A program made the translations under genes and the position numbers. Below the pieces are notes generated by a model, which saw nothing but the letters and a program-made list of their open reading frames with translations, was not told the DNA's origin and did no database searches. 15,188 nucleotides of DNA from PUPG01 sp031323845 (GTDB lineage: Bacteria; Bacteroidota; Bacteroidia; Bacteroidales; UBA7960). Within the stretch, counting starts at the first letter, position 1. Each line of letters starts with the position of its first letter. The stretch spans positions 1-15,188 of the forward strand of contig JAVIYP010000068.1 of assembly GCA_031323845.1 (NCBI GenBank), read 5' to 3'. Shown here piece by piece: positions 6,656 through 13,460 of the stretch.

Positions 6656-7603
6656 ATGAAATTCTACCTCGGCGTTACCGATCTTGAATGGTTCCGTTTT
6701 CTCTCAAAGAGGAAAAACGAAGACATCAACTTTTGGCAGCCGGGAGGAAAAGCGAACTTCCGGGTGATCAGTCCGGGAGCTCCTTTTCTTTTCAAGCTAA
6801 AAAGCCCCATAAATGCCATTGCAGGGGTGGGCTTCTTTTCATCACATGCCATTTTGCCCATCAATGTTGCATGGAGCATTTTCCAGGAAAGAAACGGGGT
6901 GTCTTCATTTAAGTTGTTTCTAAAAAAGATTATTGCCTACCGCTCAGCAAGCAACCCATTTCATGCAAATCCAAATGTTGGATGCATCATTTTAACAGAC
7001 CCCATATTCTTTCAAAAAGAAGACTGGATAAATGTACCTGCCGATTGGAATCGAAGCATTGTTCAAGGCAAGTCATATACCACAGATAATATGATTGGTG
7101 CCCGGTTGTGGGATAACGTGGAAGCTGTATTGCACAAATACAGGTTTTTTAACCGGGAAGAAAGCAGCAAAAGCCAGTTGATACTCAGTAATTCCGATCA
7201 AGTCTACATCAAAAAGTATCTGACAAAGGTAAGGTTAGGTCAAAGTGCATTCCGTGTTCAGCTCACTGACGCTTATACACGCAGATGTTCAGTAAGCGGT
7301 GAACGAACCCTTCCTGCACTTGAAGCTGCCCATATAAAGCCTTATGCTGAATCCGGACCATATTATCTTTCAAATGGCATCATGTTACGGGCTGACATAC
7401 ATAAGCTTTATGATGCCGGTTATCTGACTTTCACAAAAGATTACAAAATCGAAATCAGCCGACGAATAAAAGAAGAATTTGAAAACGGACGGGCATATTA
7501 TAATTATCATGGAAAACCCCTATTAATTTTGCCTCAAAATGATTCCGACCGGCCCTCGCCTGAATACATAGAATGGCACAATAACAACATTTACAATGGA
7601 TAA
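6656..7603 (+). CDS. HNH endonuclease with PUA/EVE-like N-terminal domain
   Basis: A 315-residue protein. The C-terminal third is an HNH_2-type nuclease: preceding RLGQSAFRVQLTDAYTRRCS, then LEAAHIKPYAESG with His226, Asn240 in LSNGIMLRADIH and His249. All three catalytic-type residues are present. The N-terminal part (FYLGVTDLEWFRFL, INFWQPGG, FLFKLKSPINAIAGVGFF) looks like a PUA-superfamily (EVE/YTH-like) fold. Such domains read modified bases in modification-dependent restriction enzymes, some of which are PUA-HNH fusions. That would make it a type IV-like enzyme that cuts modified phage DNA, by inference. It starts 27 nt after the helicase gene and overlaps the MazG gene by 8 nt. The HNH call is firm; the reader-domain call rests on pattern only. 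Confidence 0.82.
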   Translation: MKFYLGVTDLEWFRFLSKRKNEDINFWQPGGKANFRVISPGAPFLFKLKSPINAIAGVGFFSSHAILPINVAWSIFQERNGVSSFKLFLKKIIAYRSASNPFHANPNVGCIILTDPIFFQKEDWINVPADWNRSIVQGKSYTTDNMIGARLWDNVEAVLHKYRFFNREESSKSQLILSNSDQVYIKKYLTKVRLGQSAFRVQLTDAYTRRCSVSGERTLPALEAAHIKPYAESGPYYLSNGIMLRADIHKLYDAGYLTFTKDYKIEISRRIKEEFENGRAYYNYHGKPLLILPQNDSDRPSPEYIEWHNNNIYNG

Positions 7604-7928
7604 CCACACCCTCACATCACTGACAAAAAAAGTCCTCAAATTCCGTGACGACAGGAACTGGGCGCAGTTCCACACCGGCAAGGACATCGCCATGGACCTC
7701 AGTGTGGAAGCCGCCGAAGTGCTGGAACTATTCCTGTGGAAGGCGGATGATGCCGTCAATATTAAAAAGCTCACAGACGAGCTGGGCGATGTGTTTTACG
7801 CCCTGTTGTTGCTGGCCGATCATTTCCAGATTGACCTCGAAGCCGCTCTTATCAACAAACTCAAAAAGAACGAACAGAAATACCCGGTGATGAAATTCAG
7901 GGACTCGAACCGGAAGTACAACGAATAA
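7596..7928 (+). CDS. MazG-like nucleotide pyrophosphohydrolase
   Basis: A 110-residue all-alpha NTP-PPase of the MazG/RS21-C6 (dCTPase-like) group. It hydrolyses (d)NTPs to (d)NMP and pyrophosphate. The metal-binding pattern ExxE...ExxD is intact: Glu38 and Glu41 in SVEAAEVLELF, then Glu62 and Asp65 in DELGDVFYALLLLAD. RNWAQFHTGKDIAMDLS is the usual lead-in and KNEQKYPV the usual tail. It is a short single-domain form, unlike the two-domain housekeeping MazG. It overlaps the end of the upstream HNH gene by 8 nt (ATGGATAA), implying translational coupling, and is 16 nt before the second HNH gene. In a defence setting such an enzyme could deplete dNTPs or act on a nucleotide signal. The true substrate cannot be told from sequence. 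Confidence 0.88.
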   Translation: MDNHTLTSLTKKVLKFRDDRNWAQFHTGKDIAMDLSVEAAEVLELFLWKADDAVNIKKLTDELGDVFYALLLLADHFQIDLEAALINKLKKNEQKYPVMKFRDSNRKYNE

Positions 7929-7944
7929 GCAAAACAAATCCCCC

Positions 7945-9060
7945 ATGAACCAGCGCGAAATACTGCTCAACATTTCGAAGATCATCGAGCGCGACAGCAA
8001 ATCGACCACTTACAAGTTTGCGCTGCTGAGGGGTGTGATCGACATCATACAAGACAACTCGCCATACATTACGTTTTACGGGGACAGAGTGTATATACCC
8101 ACCGGCTTGCTTGTCGAAAAATGGATTTTATATTATTATCCCATCTTCGAATCAAGCGAAGCCATACCCCAGATTCATGGCAGCGCCAACGTGGCGTTCC
8201 GAAACCAGATCGAAACGATCATTAATGCATACCGGCTGACAGGGGGATTCTCCGGCTTTTACAACGACCTTAAAAACAAAGGCATCCCGAAACCACTTCA
8301 GTCAGATTTCATTAAACTGGCCAAAAAAATAGTGCACACCATCACCACCATGCCCATGAAGCACATCGGCTGGTCTATTACGAACGACCATTATTCAATT
8401 TTTCAATACAGCAGGGGACAAATAAGACATACAGCTGATGAACCAGGCATGCAATTCCTGGTCGATGGATTTGGTGAGTTTTCAATTCCCAGGGATTATT
8501 ACGAAGCATTCAAAATACTGGGCAGTTTCATCAACGGGAAAGACTCCATCTTTGTGAAATGGGCCGAATTCTCGGTAAATGCTTCGGGCAAAAGGCTTTC
8601 CGTTAACCGCGTGATGAATGAAGTATTGAAAAGCCCCATCACCGAAAGAGCCATCAGTGAATCAAAACAGCTATACAGAAACATCCTGGAGAAAGAAGGC
8701 AAGGTGTTATGCGTGTGGACAGGCAAGCCAGTGTCAGCATTCGACATTGACCATATGATTCCATTTTCGGTTTGGCGTAACAACGATCTCTGGAATCTAT
8801 TGCCCGCACGTACGAGCATCAACAACAAGAAAAGAGACAAAATTCCGGCTGTTGATCTCATTGACGCCCGCAAGGAATTGATTTTACATTACTGGGATCT
8901 GGCGTTCAAGGAAGAACCAGTGCGATTTCGCAATGAAATACAGTTGTCGCTGCTGGGCAAGCATACATTTGACCAATGGCACAACACAGCCATCGAACAG
9001 CTTAAAAACAGTTGCAACTATTTAATTAACAGCAGAGGATATCAAGCATTCGAATTATGA
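7945..9060 (+). CDS. HNH endonuclease domain protein (second)
   Basis: A 371-residue protein with an HNH nuclease at its C-terminal third: VLCVWTGKPVSAFDIDHMIP (Asp269-His270), WNLLPARTSINNKKRDKIP (Asn284, Asn293). The Asp-His...Asn...Asn pattern is an HNN-type variant of the fold. A CVWTGKP stretch is the usual lead strand, but the Cys pairs of zinc-bound HNH proteins are absent. The first 250 residues have no family that I recognise. They start with a helical STTYKFALLRGVIDII segment and include YIPTGLLVEKWILYYYPIFE. It is not related to the first HNH protein outside the nuclease core. Spacing is 16 nt after the MazG gene and a 4-nt ATGA overlap with the HIT gene. It probably cuts DNA; what it recognises is unknown. 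Confidence 0.78.
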   Translation: MNQREILLNISKIIERDSKSTTYKFALLRGVIDIIQDNSPYITFYGDRVYIPTGLLVEKWILYYYPIFESSEAIPQIHGSANVAFRNQIETIINAYRLTGGFSGFYNDLKNKGIPKPLQSDFIKLAKKIVHTITTMPMKHIGWSITNDHYSIFQYSRGQIRHTADEPGMQFLVDGFGEFSIPRDYYEAFKILGSFINGKDSIFVKWAEFSVNASGKRLSVNRVMNEVLKSPITERAISESKQLYRNILEKEGKVLCVWTGKPVSAFDIDHMIPFSVWRNNDLWNLLPARTSINNKKRDKIPAVDLIDARKELILHYWDLAFKEEPVRFRNEIQLSLLGKHTFDQWHNTAIEQLKNSCNYLINSRGYQAFEL

Positions 9061-9491
9061 AATACACGCATTCCAATACTAATGAGCCAGGAAAGCACAC
9101 ATCAGGAAAGAACAATCTTCCCTGCCCATTCTGCCATCCCGATCTCATCACCGAACCCATCCTCGAATCCGACACCGCGTTCGCCATTTTCGACAAATAC
9201 CCTGTGAGCGACGGTCACGCATTGGTGATCCCCCGGCGTCATTGCAGCAGTTATTTCGGGCTTACTACCGCTGAGCAGGCCGCCTGCTGGCAACTGCTCA
9301 ACGATGTAGCGGCCATCATCCGTGAGCGCTTCAACCCGGACGGGTTCAACATCGGCATCAACATCGGTCACGCCGCCGGCCAGACCATTGATCACGTGCA
9401 CCTGCACCTGATACCGCGTTACGATGGCGATGTGGAAGAGCCCGAGGGCGGCGTTAGGGGGGTGATTCCATGGAAACGAGCGTATTTTTGA
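9057..9491 (+). CDS. HIT-family nucleotide hydrolase, FHIT/Ap4A-like
   Basis: A 144-residue histidine-triad protein. The triad HVHLHLIPR (His113, His115, His117) is preceded by GQTIDH, which favours the FHIT/Ap4A-hydrolase-like branch over HINT. CPFC (Cys23, Cys26) near the N-terminus is the likely zinc site, and DGHALVIPRRH is the family's first conserved strand. The tail GVRGVIPWKRAY is common in bacterial HIT proteins. Such enzymes cleave dinucleoside polyphosphates or nucleotidyl adducts. It overlaps the second HNH gene by 4 nt (ATGA), so it is translationally coupled to the cassette. Its GC-rich codon use resembles the chromosome backbone more than the helicase gene, so it could be a resident gene captured at the cassette end. 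Confidence 0.9.
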   Translation: MKYTHSNTNEPGKHTSGKNNLPCPFCHPDLITEPILESDTAFAIFDKYPVSDGHALVIPRRHCSSYFGLTTAEQAACWQLLNDVAAIIRERFNPDGFNIGINIGHAAGQTIDHVHLHLIPRYDGDVEEPEGGVRGVIPWKRAYF

Positions 9492-9523
9492 CAGGAGAAG
9501 CAGAACTGAGAGGTTGCGATAGC

Positions 9524-9539
9524 AACTTCCAGCTTCCGG
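9524..9539. repeat. 16-bp inverted repeat partner of 3291-3306
   Basis: AACTTCCAGCTTCCGG, the exact reverse complement of the copy at 3291. It lies 33 nt after the HIT stop and is joined to a small GTTGC-GATA-GCAAC hairpin, so the unit looks REP-like. There is no T-run, so it is not a clear terminator. Confidence 0.55.
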
Positions 9540-9548
9540 CGGAAACGC

Positions 9549-9656
9549 TCATTCCTGTATTTTCAGGTGTTTAATCAAATCCGTGAAATAGTTTTCAGAC
9601 CAAATATCAAGTTTTGCCTTGTCATTCAAAAACGGCTTGATGTCCAATACAGGGTA
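9549..9656 (-). pseudogene. C-terminal fragment of a TrmO-like methyltransferase gene
   Basis: On the minus strand the frame ends in TGA (9549-9551) and reads YPVLDIKPFLNDKAKLDIW, then a short Lys-rich tail. PVLDIKP is the wording of the conserved TPxLDIKPY motif of TrmO-type tRNA-t6A37 methyltransferases, though 36 codons are too few to be sure. The frame loses protein character where the repeat begins at 9652, so the 5' part of the gene has been removed by that element. No start codon remains. Confidence 0.45.
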
Positions 9657-9734
9657 GTGTTACAATTTGTGTGTCTGGGCAGGTTTTCTCCTCCCTGTGT
9701 TTTGAATTATAAAAATTTGCAATTCTTTCTCCAC
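9652..9734. repeat. IS-end-like repeat, copy 2
   Basis: Bases 9652-9683 are identical to 2903-2934, with diverged similarity to 9734. The left edge cuts the TrmO-like fragment, just as copy 1 cuts the UDG-like gene. The sequence to its right (9735-9805) shows no transposase remnant. Confidence 0.7.
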
Positions 9735-9805
9735 GTTTTAACTCTTTGGTCCACTGCTTTTGTATCTTGCTGTTCGTTTTTTAGTATGCAAATTGTTGGG
9801 CAAGT

Positions 9806-9842
9806 AAAAAACAAACCCCTCACAAAAACTTTGTAAGGGGTT
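9806..9842 (-). terminator. Intrinsic terminator of tRNA-Gln
   Basis: The stem AACCCCT/AGGGGTT continues, after one C-A mismatch, with ACAAA/TTTGT around a short AAC loop. Read on the minus strand it is followed by TTTGTTTTTTAC. It starts 10 nt beyond the tRNA 3' end, so it is the natural end of that transcript. Confidence 0.8.
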
Positions 9843-9852
9843 GATATTCAAG

Positions 9853-9925
9853 TTGTCCTGCCAGGGGTCGAACCTGGACTCTTCTGATCCAGAGTCAGAC
9901 GTGTTGCCAATTACACCACAGGACA
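9853..9925 (-). tRNA. tRNA-Gln (anticodon CUG)
   Basis: The 73-nt gene folds as a full cloverleaf on the minus strand. The acceptor stem is TGTCCTG/CAGGACA with discriminator A and a U1-A72 pair, as usual for tRNA-Gln. The anticodon stem TCTGA/TCAGA encloses the loop CTCTGGA, giving anticodon CTG (codon CAG). The T-arm contains GGTTCGACCC. No CCA is encoded. It has its own promoter and terminator, and the cognate synthetase gene glnS lies 1.7 kb away on the same strand. Confidence 0.95.
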
Positions 9926-9937
9926 CAATAACGGTGG

Positions 9938-9969
9938 CAAAGATACATAAAATTCATAATAAAAAACAA
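9938..9969 (-). promoter_or_regulatory. Bacteroidota-type promoter for tRNA-Gln
   Basis: On the minus strand the -7 element TATCTTTG (9938-9945) matches TAnnTTTG, and a TTG (9967-9969) lies 21 nt upstream, the position of the -33 element. The predicted start is just before the tRNA 5' end at 9925. Spacing and both boxes fit the known Bacteroidota sigma consensus. Confidence 0.6.
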
Positions 9970-10008
9970 CAACCGATCCCTCTCACGGATTTCATTCGAC
10001 AAGGTGTA

Positions 10009-10037
10009 TTGTCGTATAAAAAAAACATCTATATTTG
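10009..10037 (+). promoter_or_regulatory. Bacteroidota-type promoter for the ATPase-GNAT gene
   Basis: TTG (10009-10011), 18 nt, then TATATTTG (10030-10037). This would give a leader of roughly 35 nt before the ATG at 10080. It is divergent from the tRNA-Gln promoter, with about 40 nt between the two -33 boxes. Confidence 0.5.
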
Positions 10038-10079
10038 ATGTTGTAACAACAGCTACCTGACTCATTTTAAGCCCGCTTT

Positions 10080-11576
10080 ATGGAAAAAAACAAGGACCTT
10101 GGGTTTATCCGTCTGCAGAACGACATAAACCTGCTGCCGGCACTGCTGGCATACACCACCCGGATCACCGGAATGGCCGGCTTTTCAGCCGCCATCTCAA
10201 AAAAGATTGAACTGGCCGTCGAAGAAGCCTGCATGCATGTGATGCAAACCTCCTTTGCCCCCGGTGAAGCAGGAGAGTATGAAGTGCAGTTTTTCCGCCG
10301 CCTCGATGGCATCGCCATACATATCAGGGATATGGGACTGCCTTACGACCCGGAGTACATGCCCGCCTATGACCCCACAGCCAACCTGCTCGAACAGGAC
10401 ATGCAGGGCCTGGGAACCTTCCTCATCAGGGAAACCATGGATGAATACCGTTTCAACAACCTGGGCGTTAAAGGAAAAGAAATCGTGCTGATCAAATATT
10501 TCGACACCCCGCGGATTGCCGAAGACCAGGAAACACCAAAGGATGCAGAGGTGGTTGAACCCCCGGCAAAAGTCCCGGTGCCGGAGATCGCCTTCGAGAT
10601 ACGGCAGATGAAACAGGACGAAGCGCTCGAAGTGTGCCGGTGTATCTACGACTGCTACGGATACTCTTACGCCAACGAAAATGTGTATTTTCCCGACCGG
10701 GTAGCCGCCATGAACCAGGAAGGCAAGCTCTTTTCATCGGTGGCCGTGACGCCGGAAGGAGAAATCGGCGGGCACTTTGCCATCATCTTTCACGAAAAAC
10801 TACCGGCCGAAATGGGCATTGCCGTCACCAAGAAAAAGTTCCGCGGACAGGGATTCGCCAGGGAAAGCGCCGTGTTCCTGGAAGATCACGCCATCGGCCT
10901 CGGTCACAAAGGCATGCAGGTGAAAGAGGTTACCGCACACCCCTACACCCAGAAATTCTGCGTGAAGCTGGGCTATATGGACTGCGGCCTGCTGCTCGGA
11001 CACTCTCCAAAGACCCTGTCGTTCAAGGGCATCGCCGATACGCTCAAGCAACGGAACTCCGACGTGCTGGGATTCAAATATTTTGTGCCGCCTGAACCCC
11101 GGAGCCTCTACCTGCCTGAACGGCATCACGACCTCATACAGCGGCTGTATGAAAATCTCGGTGTCACCGTCACAGCAAAGAAAAGTGACATTGAAGCTCC
11201 TGAAAATGATCATGGTACGATGGAAGTGAAGGTGCATTCACTGCGCTCACTGGCCGAGATCCTGATCTCAGCCTATGGCAGGGATACTATACCCTTGCTC
11301 AGGCAGGAGATGCGCAAGCTCTTTGTTGATGAGATACAGGTGTTTGAACTTTTTGTGAGCCTGAACGACCCACTGACGCCCGTCCTTGTGCCGCAGCTCG
11401 AGGAAATGGGCTTCATCTTTACGGGCATTCTTCCGGAAACCAAGCTCGGCGACGCCCTGGTAATGCAGTACTTCAATGGCGTGTATATTGACTATGATCA
11501 GATTGTGCTGGTTTCGGAACTTGCACAGGAATTACTGGCCTATATCAAGAAGAATGACCCCCGAAGCGGAGGTTGA
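10080..11576 (+). CDS. RsbW-like ATPase-GNAT acetyltransferase fusion
   Basis: A 498-residue protein in three parts. Residues 1-140 resemble the HATPase_c_2 (RsbW/SpoIIAB-type anti-sigma kinase) fold: ELAVEEACMHVM (N-box), RDMGLPYDP (Asp84-x-Gly86) and QGLGTFLIRETMDEY (G2 box). The N-box Asn that normally holds Mg-ATP is His53, so kinase activity is doubtful. After a Pro/Glu-rich linker (about 146-170) comes a GNAT domain with the acetyl-CoA loop RGQGFA (255-260) and AHPYTQKFCVKLGY. Residues about 330-498 form a further, unrecognised alpha/beta domain. It may be a signalling acetyltransferase, but substrate and partners are unknown. It has its own promoter and is convergent with glnS (60 nt apart). 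Base composition matches the backbone. Confidence 0.82.
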   Translation: MEKNKDLGFIRLQNDINLLPALLAYTTRITGMAGFSAAISKKIELAVEEACMHVMQTSFAPGEAGEYEVQFFRRLDGIAIHIRDMGLPYDPEYMPAYDPTANLLEQDMQGLGTFLIRETMDEYRFNNLGVKGKEIVLIKYFDTPRIAEDQETPKDAEVVEPPAKVPVPEIAFEIRQMKQDEALEVCRCIYDCYGYSYANENVYFPDRVAAMNQEGKLFSSVAVTPEGEIGGHFAIIFHEKLPAEMGIAVTKKKFRGQGFARESAVFLEDHAIGLGHKGMQVKEVTAHPYTQKFCVKLGYMDCGLLLGHSPKTLSFKGIADTLKQRNSDVLGFKYFVPPEPRSLYLPERHHDLIQRLYENLGVTVTAKKSDIEAPENDHGTMEVKVHSLRSLAEILISAYGRDTIPLLRQEMRKLFVDEIQVFELFVSLNDPLTPVLVPQLEEMGFIFTGILPETKLGDALVMQYFNGVYIDYDQIVLVSELAQELLAYIKKNDPRSGG

Positions 11577-11636
11577 GGCAAGCTGCCTTCAATAGCATTA
11601 CAGCCTTTGTAAATGACGGAAGCTGCCGATTCGTCG

Positions 11637-13325
11637 TTATTTATTGATCCTGGCCCACGAATCGCGCAGGCTGGCCGTACGGTTGAACACCGGCACCCCG
11701 GGTTTGCTGTCCTTGTCAACACAGAAATAACCGGTGCGCTCAAACTGGAAACGATCTCCGGGCGCGGCCTCCCTAACTGACGGCTCCAGCAGTCCCTTAA
11801 CGACCTGCAGCGAGTCGGGATTCAGGTGGCTTTTAAAGCTTTCGCCTTCAGACACATCATCAGGATTCTCAACGCTGAACAGCCTGTCGTAGAGCCTGAC
11901 CTCAGCTTCAACGGCATGACCGGCGCTGACCCAGTGCAGTGTGCCTTTCACCTTGCGTGTGCTGCCCATGCCGCTTCTGGTCTCCGGGTCGTAGGTGCAG
12001 CGGATCTCCATAATGCGGCCCTCTTCATCCTTCACAACACTTTCGCACCGGATGATGTAAGCGTACTTCAGCCGCACCTCATTGCCGGGCGACAGCCGGA
12101 AGAATTTCTTTGGCGGGTCCTCCATGAAGTCGCTGCGCTCAATATAGAGTGTCCTGCTGAAGGGAACGATGCGGTGCCCCTCTTCCGGTTTCTCCGGATT
12201 CCGGATGGCCTGCAGCTCTTCAACCTGCCCGGCGGGATAGTTTTCGATGACCAGCTTCACGGGGTCAAGCACCGCCATCACGCGCGGGGCGTTCCTGTTG
12301 AGGTCTTCGCGGATGCAATGCTCTAACAGGGCCAGGTCGATCACGTTTTCGCGTTTTGCCACCCCCACCTTGTCCGAGAAAACCCTGATGGACGCCGGCG
12401 TATACCCGCGGCGGCGCAAACCGGAAATGGTAGGCATGCGCGGGTCGTCCCAGCCGCTGACATATCCCTCTTTGACCAGCTCCAGCAACTTACGTTTGCT
12501 CATTACGGTATAGCTCAGGTTGAGCCGCGCGAACTCATGTTGCCTGGGCCTGTCACCGGTAATTTCCAGTGCATCCAGGAACCATTCGTACAGCGGCCGG
12601 TGCACTTCGAACTCCAGCGTGCACACCGAGTGGGTGATCTTTTCCAGGTAATCGCTCTGGCCGTGAGCCCAGTCGTACATCGGATAGATGCACCACCGGT
12701 CTCCCGTGCGGTGGTGACTGGCATGCATGATGCGGTACATCACCGGATCGCGCATGTGCATGTTGGGTGATGCCATATCAATTTTGGCACGCAACACCTT
12801 CTTACCGTTCGGGAATTCGCCCAGGCGCATCCGCTCAAAAAGGCCGAGACTCTCCTCAACCGGACGGTCGCGCCACGGACTCAGCCTGCCCGGAATGGCT
12901 GGTGTGCCACGGCCGGCAGCAATCTCATCACCTGTCATCTCACAAACATAAGCCTTCCCCTTTTTGATCAGAAAAACAGCCATCTCATAAAGCTGCTCAA
13001 AGTAATCGGAGGCGTAAAACTCACGGTCTTCCCAGTCGAAACCGAGCCACCTGACGTCCTCCTTAATGCTGTCGACGTATTCCTGCTCCTCCTTGGTGGG
13101 ATTGGTATCGTCGAAGCGCAGGTTGCACTTGCCCTTGTATTTGCTTGCGAGTCCAAAGTTCAGGCAGATCGATTTGGCATGGCCGATATGCAGATAGCCA
13201 TTGGGCTCCGGGGGAAAACGCGTGTGTACACGGCCGCCGTGTTTCCCTTCGGCAAGGTCCTTTGTGATGATCTGTTCAAGAAAATTCAGGGAAGTATTCT
13301 TATCAGTGCTTTCTTTGTTTTCCAT
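11637..13325 (-). CDS. glnS: Glutaminyl-tRNA synthetase
   Basis: A 562-residue class I synthetase that charges tRNA-Gln with glutamine. The HIGH motif lies in PPEPNGYLHIGHAK (HIGH at 46-49) and the KMSKS-type motif is VMSKRKL (Met275-Lys277), as in GlnRS and GluRS. The Rossmann core carries RFDDTNPTKEEQEYV and the acceptor-binding insert. The C-terminal half matches the two-barrel anticodon-binding domain of bacterial GlnRS (SRTLYIERSDFMEDPPKKFF, then FNRTASLRDSW at the end). Length is close to the E. coli enzyme (about 550). GlnRS rather than non-discriminating GluRS is supported by the GYLHIGHAKS and beta-barrel signatures. No promoter matching the consensus was seen upstream, where repeats begin within 60 nt. 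Confidence 0.95.
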   Translation of the reverse strand: MENKESTDKNTSLNFLEQIITKDLAEGKHGGRVHTRFPPEPNGYLHIGHAKSICLNFGLASKYKGKCNLRFDDTNPTKEEQEYVDSIKEDVRWLGFDWEDREFYASDYFEQLYEMAVFLIKKGKAYVCEMTGDEIAAGRGTPAIPGRLSPWRDRPVEESLGLFERMRLGEFPNGKKVLRAKIDMASPNMHMRDPVMYRIMHASHHRTGDRWCIYPMYDWAHGQSDYLEKITHSVCTLEFEVHRPLYEWFLDALEITGDRPRQHEFARLNLSYTVMSKRKLLELVKEGYVSGWDDPRMPTISGLRRRGYTPASIRVFSDKVGVAKRENVIDLALLEHCIREDLNRNAPRVMAVLDPVKLVIENYPAGQVEELQAIRNPEKPEEGHRIVPFSRTLYIERSDFMEDPPKKFFRLSPGNEVRLKYAYIIRCESVVKDEEGRIMEIRCTYDPETRSGMGSTRKVKGTLHWVSAGHAVEAEVRLYDRLFSVENPDDVSEGESFKSHLNPDSLQVVKGLLEPSVREAAPGDRFQFERTGYFCVDKDSKPGVPVFNRTASLRDSWARINK

Positions 13326-13381
13326 TTTTAAATGATTTAATCACATTGTCATGTGGTTATATTTGCGTATATGGCTGGTTG

Positions 13382-13451
13382 TCTGTGTTTTGTGTTTATT
13401 TTAAGATGCTGATTTGATGTGCAGATGTGAAAATGTGCAGATGTGCAGATG
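13382..13451. repeat. Right arm of the long dispersed inverted repeat
   Basis: Blocks 13382-13399 and 13416-13451 are the reverse complement of 54-71 and 1-36. The arm lies 57 nt upstream of glnS, as the left arm lies upstream of arsR, so it may be an intergenic repeat family member. Confidence 0.75.
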
Positions 13452-13460
13452 TAAGGTTAT

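Noticed and set aside
7945..9060. Cas9-like or IscB-like nuclease because of the HNH core
   Set aside because: No RuvC motifs, bridge helix or guide-RNA-like region; the protein is short and the HNH lies at its C-terminal end.
4646..9491. Naming the cassette as a known system such as DISARM, BREX or Druantia
   Set aside because: The hallmark genes (methylase, PglZ, DUF1998 helicase and so on) are absent; only generic nuclease and helicase families are shared.
9567..9836. Plus-strand frame of 89 codons after the HIT gene
   Set aside because: It runs across a gene fragment, a repeat and the tRNA terminator, and its Phe/Cys-rich product has no protein character.
10634..11095. Plus-strand frame of 153 codons inside the ATPase-GNAT gene
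   Set aside because: Arg/Gly/His-rich translation from a GC-rich shifted frame of a real gene.
11826..12326. Plus-strand frame of 166 codons inside glnS
   Set aside because: Antisense shadow of the glnS C-terminal region; no independent start context or family pattern.
13358..13365. TATATTTG promoter-like site on the plus strand near glnS
   Set aside because: No TTG at proper spacing and no plus-strand gene downstream for 900 nt.
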